Assembly: GCF_002234675.1 (NCBI RefSeq)
Contig: NC_019866.2
Span: 19,761,311 to 19,825,310, forward strand
Length of the DNA: 64,000 bases
Reading direction: 5' to 3'
Source: Oryzias latipes
Taxonomy: Eukaryota; Chordata; Actinopteri; Beloniformes; Adrianichthyidae
The notes under the pieces were generated by a model. The model ran no database searches. It saw only the letters and a list, made by a program, of their open reading frames with translations, and was not told where the DNA came from. Shown piece after piece: positions 1 to 10,851 of the stretch (its first letter is position 1; each line of letters starts with the position of its first letter). A program made the position numbers and the translations under genes.

Positions 1-1230
1 TTACACATTCTCATGGCCAGACTTAAGCTATTATTAAGAATAAATAAATGCAGGGACTGTTAGACGTGTATACAGCCTTTTTCCACAGATGAAGATTTCA
101 ACTGCTTAGACTTGAAACCTAAAAAAGAATGAAAAGTCGGTCTCAAAGACTTGACTGGATTGCAGTGTGCTTAGTAAATAGGGGGCTTTGTAACTGATTT
201 ACATAGACATGCACACACCAAATACAGAGAAGCCTTCAGACAGACAGACAGGCACTGTAAACAGCATTACCTTCATCGTAAAATAATTTCAAACTCTGTG
301 ATGTGAGGTCTAAAGTGCAGTTTGTATTCACATCCCCTTAAAGATGGAGAGCGAATTCAGACACATGCAAACAGCTCTGGTTGACAGCAGAACTGTATCT
401 AACTGTGTATGTTGGTTTTTTGTTTGTTTTTTTGGTTTTCTGTTTGTATGATTTTTACTTTTTGAACAGTACAAACATTGAAAAATGTCATTGTTCTGTT
501 TTCAAGATGCTGACCTCCTACTGTTGTATTTCACGCACTCTTTCTCTGTTGTTCTCTCTTGAACATGTTTGTTACTGTTGCAGTGATATTTGTTAAATTG
601 CTGGCAGTTTCAGGCTAAATGCATTTCTCCATGTGTCGATACTGTGTGCAGTATCATGCACACTATACGAGTATGAGTGAGACTGAGACCAAGTAAGTGG
701 ATTAAACCACCGCATTTGTTGTGCGTACGTGTGTGTGCAAGTGTGAGGACGGTGTGTGTGCATGTTAATGCCTGTCATAATGTGGGCAAGGCTGCTTACT
801 ATACATAAGGTCTATACAAAATATTTTGAGTGCATTTGGTATACTGCTGACTGTGTGTTCGGAAATATTGGCACTAATGCTTTTTTTCTTCTCATTTGAA
901 GTTTTGTTTTTTAAGGAGATGTCTTTTTTTTTTATTGTCTGACCTGCAATAATAAAAAAAAACATTTTAATGACACAAAGAGCTGAAGGTATATGCGTTT
1001 TAGAAAATGGACATGCCAAATCTTAACTGTGTGGAGTGGGAGGAATGGGTGGGGGGTTCGTTTACAGAGTAAGCGTTACGTACGTTTTTAATGTTCTGTT
1101 GTTGTGTATTCATTTTAAATTAAGACAGGCTTTAACACTCCTGTTCAGTGTTTCGTTTTGAGATTTTACAAAGGAAAAATTTATTTAAACATTGAGAACA
1201 AGATTAATAAAGAAGAAAGTTTTGGCTTCT
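1..1230 (+). other. Probable 3' UTR of an upstream plus-strand gene
   Basis: No coding exon is recognisable. The stretch is AT-rich, with T-runs and GT-rich tracts, and holds poly(A) signals AATAAA at 952-957 and 1206-1211. The second is followed by a TG/T-rich stretch typical of a cleavage site, so a plus-strand transcript probably ends near 1230. The gene it belongs to is outside the window and cannot be named; in human the neighbours of CSNK1E include KCNJ4 and KDELR3, but nothing here supports either. Confidence 0.4.
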
Positions 1231-1272
1231 AAGTGTGTCTTTGTTCATTTATATACACTCATCCACACAGTT

Positions 1273-1287
1273 GGGGGGGGGGGGGGG
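1273..1287. repeat. Poly-G tract
   Basis: A run of about 15 G just after the putative end of the upstream transcript. It is simple low-complexity sequence, able in principle to form a G-quadruplex, with no other visible function. Confidence 0.8.
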
Positions 1288-1411
1288 AGACATTTCACCC
1301 CACTGCAAGTTGTTCCACTGAAATGAGTTTGGTCTGTTATGTTCATCATTGGTACACTTTAGCTGTGAGACAAATCATGTAGGATTCTTACAGCATTCAT
1401 TTTTTTATAAT

Positions 1412-1800
1412 GGTGCAGAAAATAAGTATTTGGTCAATTACCGTGGTTGGAAAGATCAAACTTGTTTTGGTCCATTCCTCCATATAGATCTTATCAAGAG
1501 CTGTGATGTTTTGTGGCTGTTGTTGGGCAGCAATGGCTATTAACTCCTTCCACAGATTATCTGCTGGATGTGGCACCAGTCTATACCACTCCAGAACCTT
1601 GAAATTATTTTAAAGTGCCACTACTTTGTTGCCCGGGTGACGTGTTGAGATCGTCATGCTGGATGACCCTGCCACATTTTCATCCTCAGTGCTCTCACTG
1701 ATGGAAGGAGGTTGCCCTTGGGGTCCTTTGACAGCTCTTTGGTCTTCGTCGTGGTGGAGAGGTTGCCGTCTGACCGTGGGATGTGGACAGGTTTTTTTTT
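1412..1800 (-). mobile_element. Tc1/mariner transposon fragment
   Basis: The stretch starts with the end-like motif GAAAATAAGTATTTGGTCA and continues with sequence that reads, on the minus strand, as degenerate Tc1-type transposase (a recognisable region is KEW..KHF.VLEW). The wording GGTCCATTCCTCC, TGATGTTTTG and GATGGAAGGAGGTTG is characteristic of the antisense of fish Tc1 elements as I know them. Only about 390 bp remain of an element normally 1.2 to 1.6 kb long. The far end and its inverted repeat are missing, and frames are broken, so it is inactive. Confidence 0.7.
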
Positions 1801-1964
1801 TTACAGAGAACGCATTTAAAGGGTTGTCATTAAGTCGGGGTTACGGCAGAGAACAGAGGAGCTTTTAAAGAAGTAACAGGTCTGTGAGGAACAGAATTCT
1901 TGCTTGTTTTTAAGAGATAAACATGTATTTTCTGTACCATTACACAAATTAAATCCTTTAATAC

Positions 1965-2060
1965 CATACGATAAGATAAGATAAAAAGATAAGATCCGAT
2001 AAGATAAGAATATTTATCTCACGACAGCGAAATTATTTTGTCTGCAGCAGCAAAAAAAAT
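1965..2060. repeat. GATAA repeat with LINE-tail-like sequence
   Basis: Imperfect (GATAA)n units at about 1968-2008 run into a stretch of the form TTTATCTCACGACAGCGAAATT..TTTGTCTGCAGCAGC. This resembles the common teleost repeat tail with the consensus TTTATTGATCCCA..GGGGAAATT...GCAGCAGC, thought to be a LINE 3' end. The match is recalled, not searched. The rest of 1800-2520 is AT-rich and shows nothing else. Confidence 0.4.
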
Positions 2061-2539
2061 ACATCCAGATAGCAAAAGTGACATTCAAAATAGAAAAAGT
2101 GATTTTCAAAATAGTAAAAAATGTGATTTCCTGTATTATTTTTATACATTCTGTCCCTCACAGTTGATGTAGATGTGTATCGACGATGAATATTACAGAA
2201 CTCCCATCGGTTTTTAGTAGTTTTGCAACCATATTATTATTAGATATACATAACTTATTTTTAATATCATGTGTTTTATTATAGATTTAAAAACCATCTT
2301 TCTGTTTTTTGAGATGCCATTTTGAAAGGCATTGACAGATTCACCCAAAATCAGGCAGGTTTGCAGTACAAATTGTGAATGAGGCCTTTATTTCCACATA
2401 GCATAAATGAAAGCTCTTTGAAGAATGTACAGGAGAAAAAAATACACAACAAATACGTATTTGTTGAAATGTTTTATTCAAATTTTAATAAGTGTTTTTA
2501 TATAGGCTGAGATGATTTTTTAAATAATGGAACGTTCCT

Positions 2540-2841
2540 GTTTTAATTCACGGAGCTGTGACGTGTGGAGGGGGGGGGGGTGACATCATCGACGTTGTCA
2601 ACAGCACGTTGTTAAGTAACGAAGGGGGGGGAGGCAGTCTGGAGTACAGAACGGCCGTGTGAGCGAGCGGAGCTTCTCAGGGACTATCAACAGGGAGCGC
2701 AACCGACGACTGAGCGTTGAGCCTTGGGTATGAGAGCTGCCAGAATCCGCTCTCATCCTCTTCTGGTCGGGCTTTTGTCCGACTGACAACCATCGAATCA
2801 GACACTCCACTTCATCAGCTGTCGGAAGAACCCGGTATCGG
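2540..2841 (+). promoter_or_regulatory. csnk1e: csnk1e promoter and 5' non-coding exon
   Basis: GC content rises sharply in an AT-rich background. CRE-like sequence TGACATCA lies at 2581-2588 and a TGACGTG half-site near 2558. A non-coding exon probably starts around 2640 and ends at 2841, where CGG is followed by a good donor GTGAGT. It would splice to the coding exon whose ATG is at 5417. The transcription start is not defined by the sequence. A run of G at about 2570-2580 precedes the CRE-like site. Confidence 0.5.
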
Positions 2842-5416
2842 GTGAGTGTTGGGTCGGGGAAGCGGAGAAACCGAGGGGGAAAAAGGGAGCCGATGCGACC
2901 GAATCGCAGTGTTCTGTTCACGGCTCACAGAAGAGAGGGGGAGGGGGCGAGGAGTACGAATGGCTATTTTGACTGGCTAATTCAGTGTGTATAAGGGTGC
3001 TGTTGTAAATATAATACAAAATGTAGCAAAAAAGTATTTTAGTGACGGTTGAATTTATTTTGTTGGCAATAAAATGTAATGCGTTTGCGTTCGGTTCGAC
3101 TAGCACTAGCTAAAATCGTAGCGGTCCAAACGACAACTACCTTCAATATACTATTTATTTAAAAAGAAACACACAATCCGCAGCATCAAACACACATGCA
3201 TTAAAACAATCTATTTTTTTTCTCCAAACATGTAAAGCACAAGTGTTTGCTCTATCGACCACAACGCTGTCTTTTACGAGTATAAGAGCAGAAGGATCAG
3301 GATGTGGGCTACAAATCGTCTGTGTGATTTGGAAACAAACAGGCGTGCATGACGTGACGTTAGCATGTTTTTCTGTTATTGCGAAATTGTGCGCCTTTCC
3401 TTTCTTGACATTTCTTTTCCTGTTTGTGCAGAGGACATTTCCCGTCCACGTAACCTCAATAGTCAGACAGTGTCAGGCTCCTAAGAGCGCACTACTTTGT
3501 TGCATGGAAGTTTGGACCATCATGTACCACCCATACTCGGACACCATGTCTCCACATTGAGCGTTAAGTCTCGCCCTGACCAGCAGATGTGTTCCGTCCC
3601 ATCTTGACCAATCCACTCTCAGGGAGACGATTACTACCCTAATGGCACATGTTGTTTTTCCAGTACAGTGTGACGGGCTAATTCCAATTGCTGGGCTCAG
3701 GCCACCTTGGAAACTTTAAACCAAGGATATTCTCCTGACCGAGTTAGCCAATTTCATCCAAACAGAAGCATTTTGTGCTGCTAGTCTGTTTTGCTCCATT
3801 AATCAGAAGTACTTGAAGCTTTGCGGTTGCCCTCTAAGTCTGGTGCTTGGCTGCAGGACCCATGGTACCCTCTTGGTATAATGAACCCAAACCCTTGTTT
3901 AACCCTGATCCTTCTGGCTCCTTGACACATAGCAAGCTGTCCTTATGGGTCGGAGTTCATTATGGATTTAGGACTTTATTTTAACATTAAAGAGGGACTC
4001 CAATGAAAATTGTGTTTTTGATACATTCTTGTAGGATTTCCCTCATGATGGAGGATATATATTTATATAGAAAATTGAGCTGAAAATTGCATTTCTGAGT
4101 ATTTCTTTATTCAAATCGTTGTGAATCAGATGAAAAAATGCAGTTTCAAAGAGCTCGTGTGACGTAGAAATGACTCCCTGCTCTGCACCTTTCTGATGCA
4201 TCCACTTGTGGACGACTAGATCCATGCACATCTTCGTTTTCCTCATCTGAGCGGACACCTGGCTCATACCTGTTTAGCTGCATAGCTCCAGTATTATAAC
4301 CAATAATGCCCCACACACACACAGACTCACACACACACACACACACACTGGTTATAGTTAAGCATGAGTTATTTAAGTCACCAGCTGATTCTTGGTGGAA
4401 GATGAGATTGATGTCTGGTTGCTTAAGTTGTCATAATGTCTTATTTTGCTTTTCTGAGATCTGGTAAAACTTTTGTACCCATAAGAGGATGTTGGTTGAG
4501 GTTATTCTTTAAAGTGCAACCAAGAAACTGGTAGAGTACGTGCCTAGTCGTACTTATCTTGCAAGTGCTACTTGTTAAGAAGTGCTTTTTTTTTAGTAGT
4601 TGTCGTAGCCTCACTGAATTATATTTGACATTGTTTCTCAGAAATGTGAATCTGCATCAGGGCATTGTCTGCGGCTTTTTTTGTTTGTTTCTCTGAAAGT
4701 TTATTGCACACAATTGTGTGTTTGGGCCTCGGCATGGATGGAGCCTGCTACTGTTCTGTTGTGCTCATGCTTTCCATTCTGTGGCAGTGCCAGCACAAAG
4801 CAGCAGAGAGCTTAGCCTTGCTCTTGCACTGGCTGCTCAATGTGGCGTGGTGGAGCGTGCTAAATAAATGATGATCATGCTCCAGCATCACGTGCAGCTC
4901 AGCTCTAAAAGAAAAAAGGGGGGAGAAAAAAATCAGCATTTCATTTTTGTGTGCCAAGTGGTGTTGCTCCTGCAGCATTTGTCTATGGTTCACTCCTCTT
5001 CCAAGTAGAAACGGCCATTTGCACGTTGCCCTCATTTCTGTGTCTTACTCCTCCCTTGCCCGCTTGTTTAGCTCACAGCAACCCCCACCCTTCCACGCCA
5101 AGCTCCCTACAAATCTCATCTTGTATTTCTGGAGAGCAGACAGCTGTTTGCTGATCAGTTAGCAGGGCTCAGGCTGACTTCGCAGAAGCATGTGGTCGCT
5201 GTCTGGTATTGATTCAGATCATGGGAAGAAACTCTTGAACAACAGGCTTTCCTTTTTGGGCCTCTTGGAACAACTGAGAACTTCTCCAACTTTTATTCTT
5301 TGACTTCTCATCCCTCAAAAATGTAAAACAAAGTAAGATGTGCATAACATGACAGGATCCTTCCTCATTTTAACACAATAAACATTGTTTTTTTATGACA
5401 GTAACACCTTGCAGCC
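2842..5416 (+). other. csnk1e: csnk1e intron 1
   Basis: This 2.6-kb intron separates the non-coding first exon from the start-codon exon. It contains a repeat-like block at 3986-4275 and (CA)n at about 4314-4349. No further coding sequence is recognisable. The coding exon is preceded by a pyrimidine-rich stretch and CAG at 5412-5414. Confidence 0.45.
3986..4275. repeat. Dispersed-repeat-like block in csnk1e intron 1
   Basis: The block opens with TTAAAGAGGGACTCCAATG, followed by TTTTTGATACATTCTTGTAGG and CCTCATGATGGAGGATATAT. I recall this wording as a frequent dispersed repeat in medaka-type fish genomes, but no second copy lies in this window. No protein-coding potential is evident. Ends are approximate and the class is unknown (MITE-like is possible). 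Confidence 0.35.
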
Positions 5417-8400
5417 ATGGAGCTCAGAGTGGGGAACAAATACCGGCTGGGGCGTAAGATAGGGAGCGGTTCCTTTGGAGACATTTACCTTGGTAAGTTG
5501 GAACTGCTGGTTTTTAATAACGATAGTTTTGGTTTATCACATTGTTGCGTTAGTGGAAATTCTCCTTCTGAACTTCTGCATGCTCCTCCTCAGGTGCCAA
5601 CATCGCCACAGGTGAGGAAGTTGCCATTAAGTTGGAATGCGTGAAGACTAAACATCCACAGCTGCACATCGAAAGCAAGTTCTACAAGATGATGCAGGGA
5701 GGAGGTGAGGATGGGTGGCCTTGATGTACTTGCATGTTATTGTTGTAGGTTGGCAAATCAATGATAACACATGCTGGCCCTCAGCAGAAATCCCTTTCGA
5801 GACTATATTTGAGTATTTAGCAGCATGGGCTGTGTGGGAAACGATGTAATTTGGCGACATTAACATTCTGCTTTTGCATTGGTTTCTGTTTCTCCTTTAG
5901 TGGGTATCCCATCAATAAAGTGGTGTGGTGCAGAGGGAGACTACAACGTGATGGTTATGGAGCTGCTCGGCCCCAGTCTGGAGGATCTGTTCAACTTTTG
6001 CTCTCGGAAGTTTAGCCTAAAGACGGTCCTGCTTTTAGCCGACCAGATGGTATGATGTCAAGCTTTTTTTGGACATTTTTCATGTTCACTTGATAACTGT
6101 GCAGCCTCTCAGGTGGTTGAGTCCAAGCAAAAGTATAGTGAGACCAAATTCTCCTCTGAAAGAACCCTCGGCCCTATTTGCTCTTGCATCTATAGTCGGA
6201 GGTCCTGCATCAGACACGGCTTGTTTATTTTCCAGCTGCACCTGTTCTACATGCTGCTGATTACCAGGATCTTGTGTGTTCAGTCTATCCTAATCTAGAA
6301 TCACCTGATCTAGATAATCGGCAGTTAAGTAGCCAGGGTTCATGCAGAGTCTTAAAGTCTTCCATTTCCAAAATACAAATGATACCTCTAAAGGTTCTTA
6401 AGATTGTATTCAATAAAACATTGTTGCGATTAAGTGTTACTGTTTTAAACTTGTTAGCTGTATTTTTGTGCCAGAAAAATGTAATGGTGCTACCTCCTCA
6501 ATTTTTTTTTATTCAAGATAAGAACCAATTATGGTGAGTTTTGAAGCCCCTGGGGTATCGTAATCCCAGAACACTGTCAGGGGAGATAATATCTCACAAG
6601 CAGCTTTTAGAAGTTTCAAATTTTATGCTCCGGTTGCAGAAAAGTTCCTTCTCCAGTCCCCAGTGAATCAGGACATGTTTGAGGCTCGCTGCACCTTCTT
6701 ATAGCGTGGTTGTGAAATGGGCATTGAACGCGGCTCTAAGTGGCCTTAAAAGGGTCTTAAATTGAACCTGTTGTAAATCTGTCAGGGTAGAGATGGACAC
6801 AAAACAAGTCGGGCAGTAGCTTTTAGAAGCAGGGTTAGGTAAACCTGGATTTGACCATTCTGACCTATATTTATTTTCATGGATAACTCACCCTTTGTTC
6901 CAACCACAGCTGCTTTGTCAGTCCTCTATATACAGGTGTTTGCCTCCCTCTGTACAGCCTAATGAAGGCCTTCCTGTGCCTTTTTTTTCCCCATATGTCC
7001 TGTTGTCCTCTTTGTCCTGTCGTGTCCCACTTTGCCTGAGTCATCGATGTATTGACTGCTTTCACTCCATTCTGACAGTGAAACGCTATAATAACTACAG
7101 AAGCGAGGGATGACCGCTTCTCTATTCCTCTATTCCAGATCAGTCGCATCGAGTACATCCACTCCAAGAACTTCATACACAGAGATGTGAAGCCGGACAA
7201 CTTCCTGATGGGACTCGGCAAGAAGGGCAACTTGGTGTACATCATCGACTTCGGCCTGGCTAAAAAGTACCGGGACGCTCGCACACACCAGCACATCCCC
7301 TATAGAGAAAACAAGAACCTGACGGGAACGGCGCGTTATGCATCCATCAACACGCATCTCGGAATCGGTAAGGTGTTAAATGTCTAGACATGCACCTATG
7401 TAATTCTGAATAAACTGGAATATAAAGTCAGAAATCTGCAGTTACAGGGCTCCAGACTGCGAGCAATTGGTCGCATTTTGCGACCAAAATTTGAGAGTGT
7501 GCGACTGAATTTTACATCCAGTCGCACATGTGCGACCAATAAATTTGCTTCCCCCACCCTTCGTATTTTTTTATACATCAAACGTGGAAGGGGCACGTCA
7601 ATGATCAATGAAATAATTAATGAGACGCAAGCGCACAGGCACGCAGGCAGACACACACACTCGTGCACATACTCATGAAACGCGAGCACGTACACTCTCG
7701 CGTGATACCTGTCTGTGAGGCGGCCACTGCGTGTGAGAAGAATAGGGAAAGCCTCTGTGAGTGGCTAAAATGCGTGGAGGGGGCGGGGCCTAGAGATAAT
7801 CGAGCGCGCGTAAAAATCTGTGGGAAGGAAACTGAGATAAATATCACAACCTGATATGTGCGTCTGAGCTATGGGTAAGCGAACTATTGATTCGTTCTTC
7901 CGACCTGCGGCTAGTGTACCAGTGCCAGAGTGTACAGCAGGGGTCTCAAACTCGCGGCCGCAGGCTATTTGCGGCCCCCAAGATGATATTTCGCGGTCCC
8001 CGCCTTAATATGAAGGTTTAATGTTACTGCAGGCCGCCAGTTTGTATGAAGACACTTTTTCATCGTCGTGCACGGAGCTGACCAACCAATCACAGTGGGG
8101 TATATGACTCTTGGGGGCGTGACAGTGACAGGGTTTGAAAGCAGGAAACCTGACAGCTCCCTCCCCGGACCACATTAAGGAGTTCTTTACTTTCTTTTAT
8201 AACATTTATTCGCTCGTAATTTTCTACATACACGCAGTCCGTGCTGAACTTTTCTCTGGGCCGCACAGAACCGGAGGAAGGTTTAGGTTTTGGTTACGGT
8301 TACGGCGGCGCATCAAACGGGTTACGGCAGCACACCGCTCCCGTCCCGCGGGACTCGGGTCAGCTGAGGAGAATAAATGTCCCACACCTACATGCGTGAC

Positions 8401-10851
8401 AGCTGACGGGGCTTGAAATTTAAAGACGCTCGAGCAAAAACAACATTAGTTTTAGACACACTGAAAATACGTGGGGAAAATGCAACGATAGACGTGCTTG
8501 AGATGAACCAGCACCTCGCCTGGATCGTTGGGGAGACCAGGCGGGGGGGGGGGCTGTGAGATGAAAGCGAATCTGCAGCAAGACTGAAGGAGAACAGTTG
8601 GAGTTGTCCTTAACATTCAATTTAGTTTTAATATTCTTCTCCCCCTTAGTATGATCTGTGTTATTATATATTTTATGATTATTTTAATGTTTTGTGATGT
8701 ATGTAGCCTTTTTTAATGAATTGGTATTTTAAATTATTTTAATTAATCACTCCACTACAAAAACCATCAGGACACATGTCCCATAATGCATTGTTTTGTA
8801 GTCTGTAGGGCAGCTTTCAGTCAGTTCAGTTTCCAGCTGTGTCCGGGTAGGTTTGCCCCTTGCTCCCACCCCTTTCTCGCGATATTTTTGTGATGATTGA
8901 CAGTTGATGTTGGAGCAAAAACAAAAATATATGTCTCACACCAGGTGATCTGCGCAGCGTTGAGTTCACCTGGGTGATCTCAAACACGGTTATTGTGCAT
9001 CTTGGCTGCACCTATTTAGTGTCACAAAGATAAATTTCCATCATTTTTCTTTACTTATTTGTACTGTCATGACAGTGATGGTGCTGTCAGTTTACCTTCT
9101 TGTTGCATCTTCAAAAGTGCAGAATAAAATGTGACACTGCATTTGAAACAGCACATTGTAATTTCTGCATCTATTATTAAAGTATTTATTAGTAATACAG
9201 TGGAAGTTAGTAGATTTGGTTAGAATATTGATTTACGGTATGCGCCCCTAAATTTTCTGGTTGCGCCCCTAAAATTTTCAGTTAGGGGCCACTGTGCTCC
9301 TAGTGAAAAAAGTTAGTCTGGAGCCCTGAGTTAGGTTCATGATTTTTACTCTCTTTTATTCAAATAAAAATTTCTTTCATGCATACTGAAACATTTTTCA
9401 CTATTTCCATGCCACTTTGTCACGTCTGACTTGACTTTATTGGAGCTTTCTTATTTTTTAGACACTAGTCAGGCTTCAAAGATTGTTTTTTATTCCTGCT
9501 TGACCTTTTTATTTGCCGTGATTGAGGCACACGCAGCTGGTTCAACCGTCTATTCTATTTTGTCTCTGCAGAACAGTCCAGGCGTGATGATCTGGAGTCT
9601 CTGGGATATGTCCTCATGTATTTCAACCTGGGGTCCCTCCCCTGGCAGGGCCTCAAGGCTGCAACCAAGAGACAGAAGTATGAGCGGATCAGCGAGAAGA
9701 AAATGTCCACACCCATTGAAGTTCTCTGCAAAGGATACCCATGTAAGTGAAAAAAATGTGCTGAAAAAAAACAGTTGTTCCAAAAATAATTCCTGTTTGT
9801 CAGTCAGTGCTGGATTATCAATGCAGTTCAATAGCAGTATAATCAGATGAATCTTTTCTATTGCACCTTCAGTATGTTTTAACTCTGGGCCGTTTTATTT
9901 TACTTTCTCCTTTAGCTGAATTTTCCACATACCTGAACTTTTGCCGCTCGCTCCGTTTTGACGACAAGCCAGACTACTCCTACCTACGCCAGCTTTTCAG
10001 GAACCTTTTCCACCGACAGGGTTTCTCCTACGACTACGTCTTCGACTGGAACATGCTCAAATTTGTACGTTTGCAGTGCAAATAAAACCGGGTTTCTGCT
10101 GTGTACCTGACTTTAACTTATTGAACATGCTTGTCAGGGTGCCAGTCGGACGACTGAGGATGGAGATCGTGAGAGAAGGGCGGGAGAGGAGAGGGAGGAT
10201 CGGATAGCAGGAGCCCCCAGGGCGGCAGCCTCTCGTGGGTTACCTCCAGGACCTACCGCTGGAGCTCCCAACCGTGTTAGGAACGGGCCAGAACAAGCCA
10301 TCTCCAACCCTGCCTCACGGGTCCAGCAGTCCGGTGAGTGTTCTGCTACTTTCCCTTTAGGGCCGCGGCCGATCTCAGAATAGTGTCCATATGGGCTGAT
10401 TTGTGCTTAATTATAGGTAATACGTCACCTCGTGCAATTTCTCGTGCAGAGCGAGAGAGGAAAGTAAGCATGCGGTTACACCGCGGAGCCCCCGCCAACG
10501 TGTCGTCCTCGGACCTCACGGCCCGGCACGATCAGTCAAGAATTTCCACGTCACAGGTGAGCATCCCAAAGCGGAAAATCCTGTAGCTTCCTTGTCATAA
10601 AAGTAGTTAAAAGTAACTATTGAAGCAACTAAAATAACCCAAAAACAAATAATTTCGTAAAGTGCAAACAAGGGTTTGGAATCACTAACTTGGTAGATTT
10701 CTGCAGGCTTTTATTGTAGATCTGTGTATAGTAGAATTAGTTGCTGTTCAGCCAGATATTATTAGTCACTTCTTTATGTCAAGGAAGTGTTTTTGAGTCG
10801 CTATCTGTATTTTATTAGGTCAGCGTGCCGTTTGAGCACATGGGGAAGTGA
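5417..10851 (+). CDS. csnk1e: Casein kinase 1 epsilon
   Basis: Ser/Thr kinase that phosphorylates PER proteins, Dishevelled and many primed substrates in circadian, Wnt and DNA-repair signalling, in cytosol and nucleus. Nine coding exons join in phase: 5417-5492, 5594-5704, 5901-6049, 7139-7367, 9572-9742, 9916-10064, 10138-10333, 10417-10556, 10819-10851. They give 417 aa (human 416). The ATG sits in GCAGCCATGG, a good Kozak context, and the N-terminus [16 protein letters not shown] is the CK1 delta/epsilon signature. Visible are the P-loop [11 protein letters not shown] (16-26), catalytic K38, HRDVKPDN (D128), DFGLA (D149) and the [11 protein letters not shown] segment with R178, the position changed in the hamster tau mutant. 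The C-terminal tail has the epsilon-type autoinhibitory features [10 protein letters not shown] and ends VPFEHMGK. Synteny with tmem184b and the tail favour epsilon over delta. A hAT insertion lies in the intron after the fourth coding exon. Confidence 0.97.
7871..7939 (+). pseudogene. hAT transposase first-exon remnant ([10 protein letters not shown])
   Basis: An ATG opens 23 codons starting [20 protein letters not shown], like the N-terminus of the hAT-derived proteins often annotated as KIAA1586-like or zinc finger 862-like. KRTIDSFF resembles a PCNA-interacting (PIP-box-like) motif. The frame is cut at 7938 by the left end of a second element, so no transposase can be made. The identification rests on the motif and on its position inside a hAT element. 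Confidence 0.55.
7938..8420 (+). mobile_element. Second hAT-like element nested in the first
   Basis: CAGGGGTCTCAAACTCGCGG at 7938, followed by GCGGCCCCCAAGATGATATT and CCGCCTTAATATGAA, matches a widespread vertebrate hAT end (the GTF2IRD2/Charlie8-like group, by recall). It splits the transposase start of the outer element, so it arrived later. Its right end, expected to read GAGTTTGAGACCCCTG, was not found; the end given is approximate. It is probably truncated or rearranged. Confidence 0.5.

Larger units (their letters stand above)
7445..9328 (+). mobile_element. hAT-type DNA transposon, degenerate, with a nested second element
   Basis: Terminal inverted repeats of 14 bp are perfect: CAGGGCTCCAGACT at 7445-7458 and its complement AGTCTGGAGCCCTG at 9315-9328. 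The flanks AGTTA at 7440-7444 and 9329-9333 form a 5-bp target duplication. Just inside the left end are palindromes built on TGCGAC (GGTCGCATTTTGCGACC; GTGCGACTGAATTTT..CAGTCGCAC), as expected of subterminal transposase-binding repeats. A short transposase start is at 7871. At 1.9 kb it lacks most of the transposase. It lies inside a csnk1e intron, on the sense strand, and leaves both splice sites intact. CAG/CTG ends suit hAT; a 5-bp duplication suggests a hAT5-like group rather than the usual 8-bp type. Confidence 0.75.

Noticed and set aside
5417-10851. csnk1d rather than csnk1e
   Set aside because: Kinase domains are nearly identical, but the tail ([29 protein letters not shown]) and neighbour tmem184b fit epsilon.
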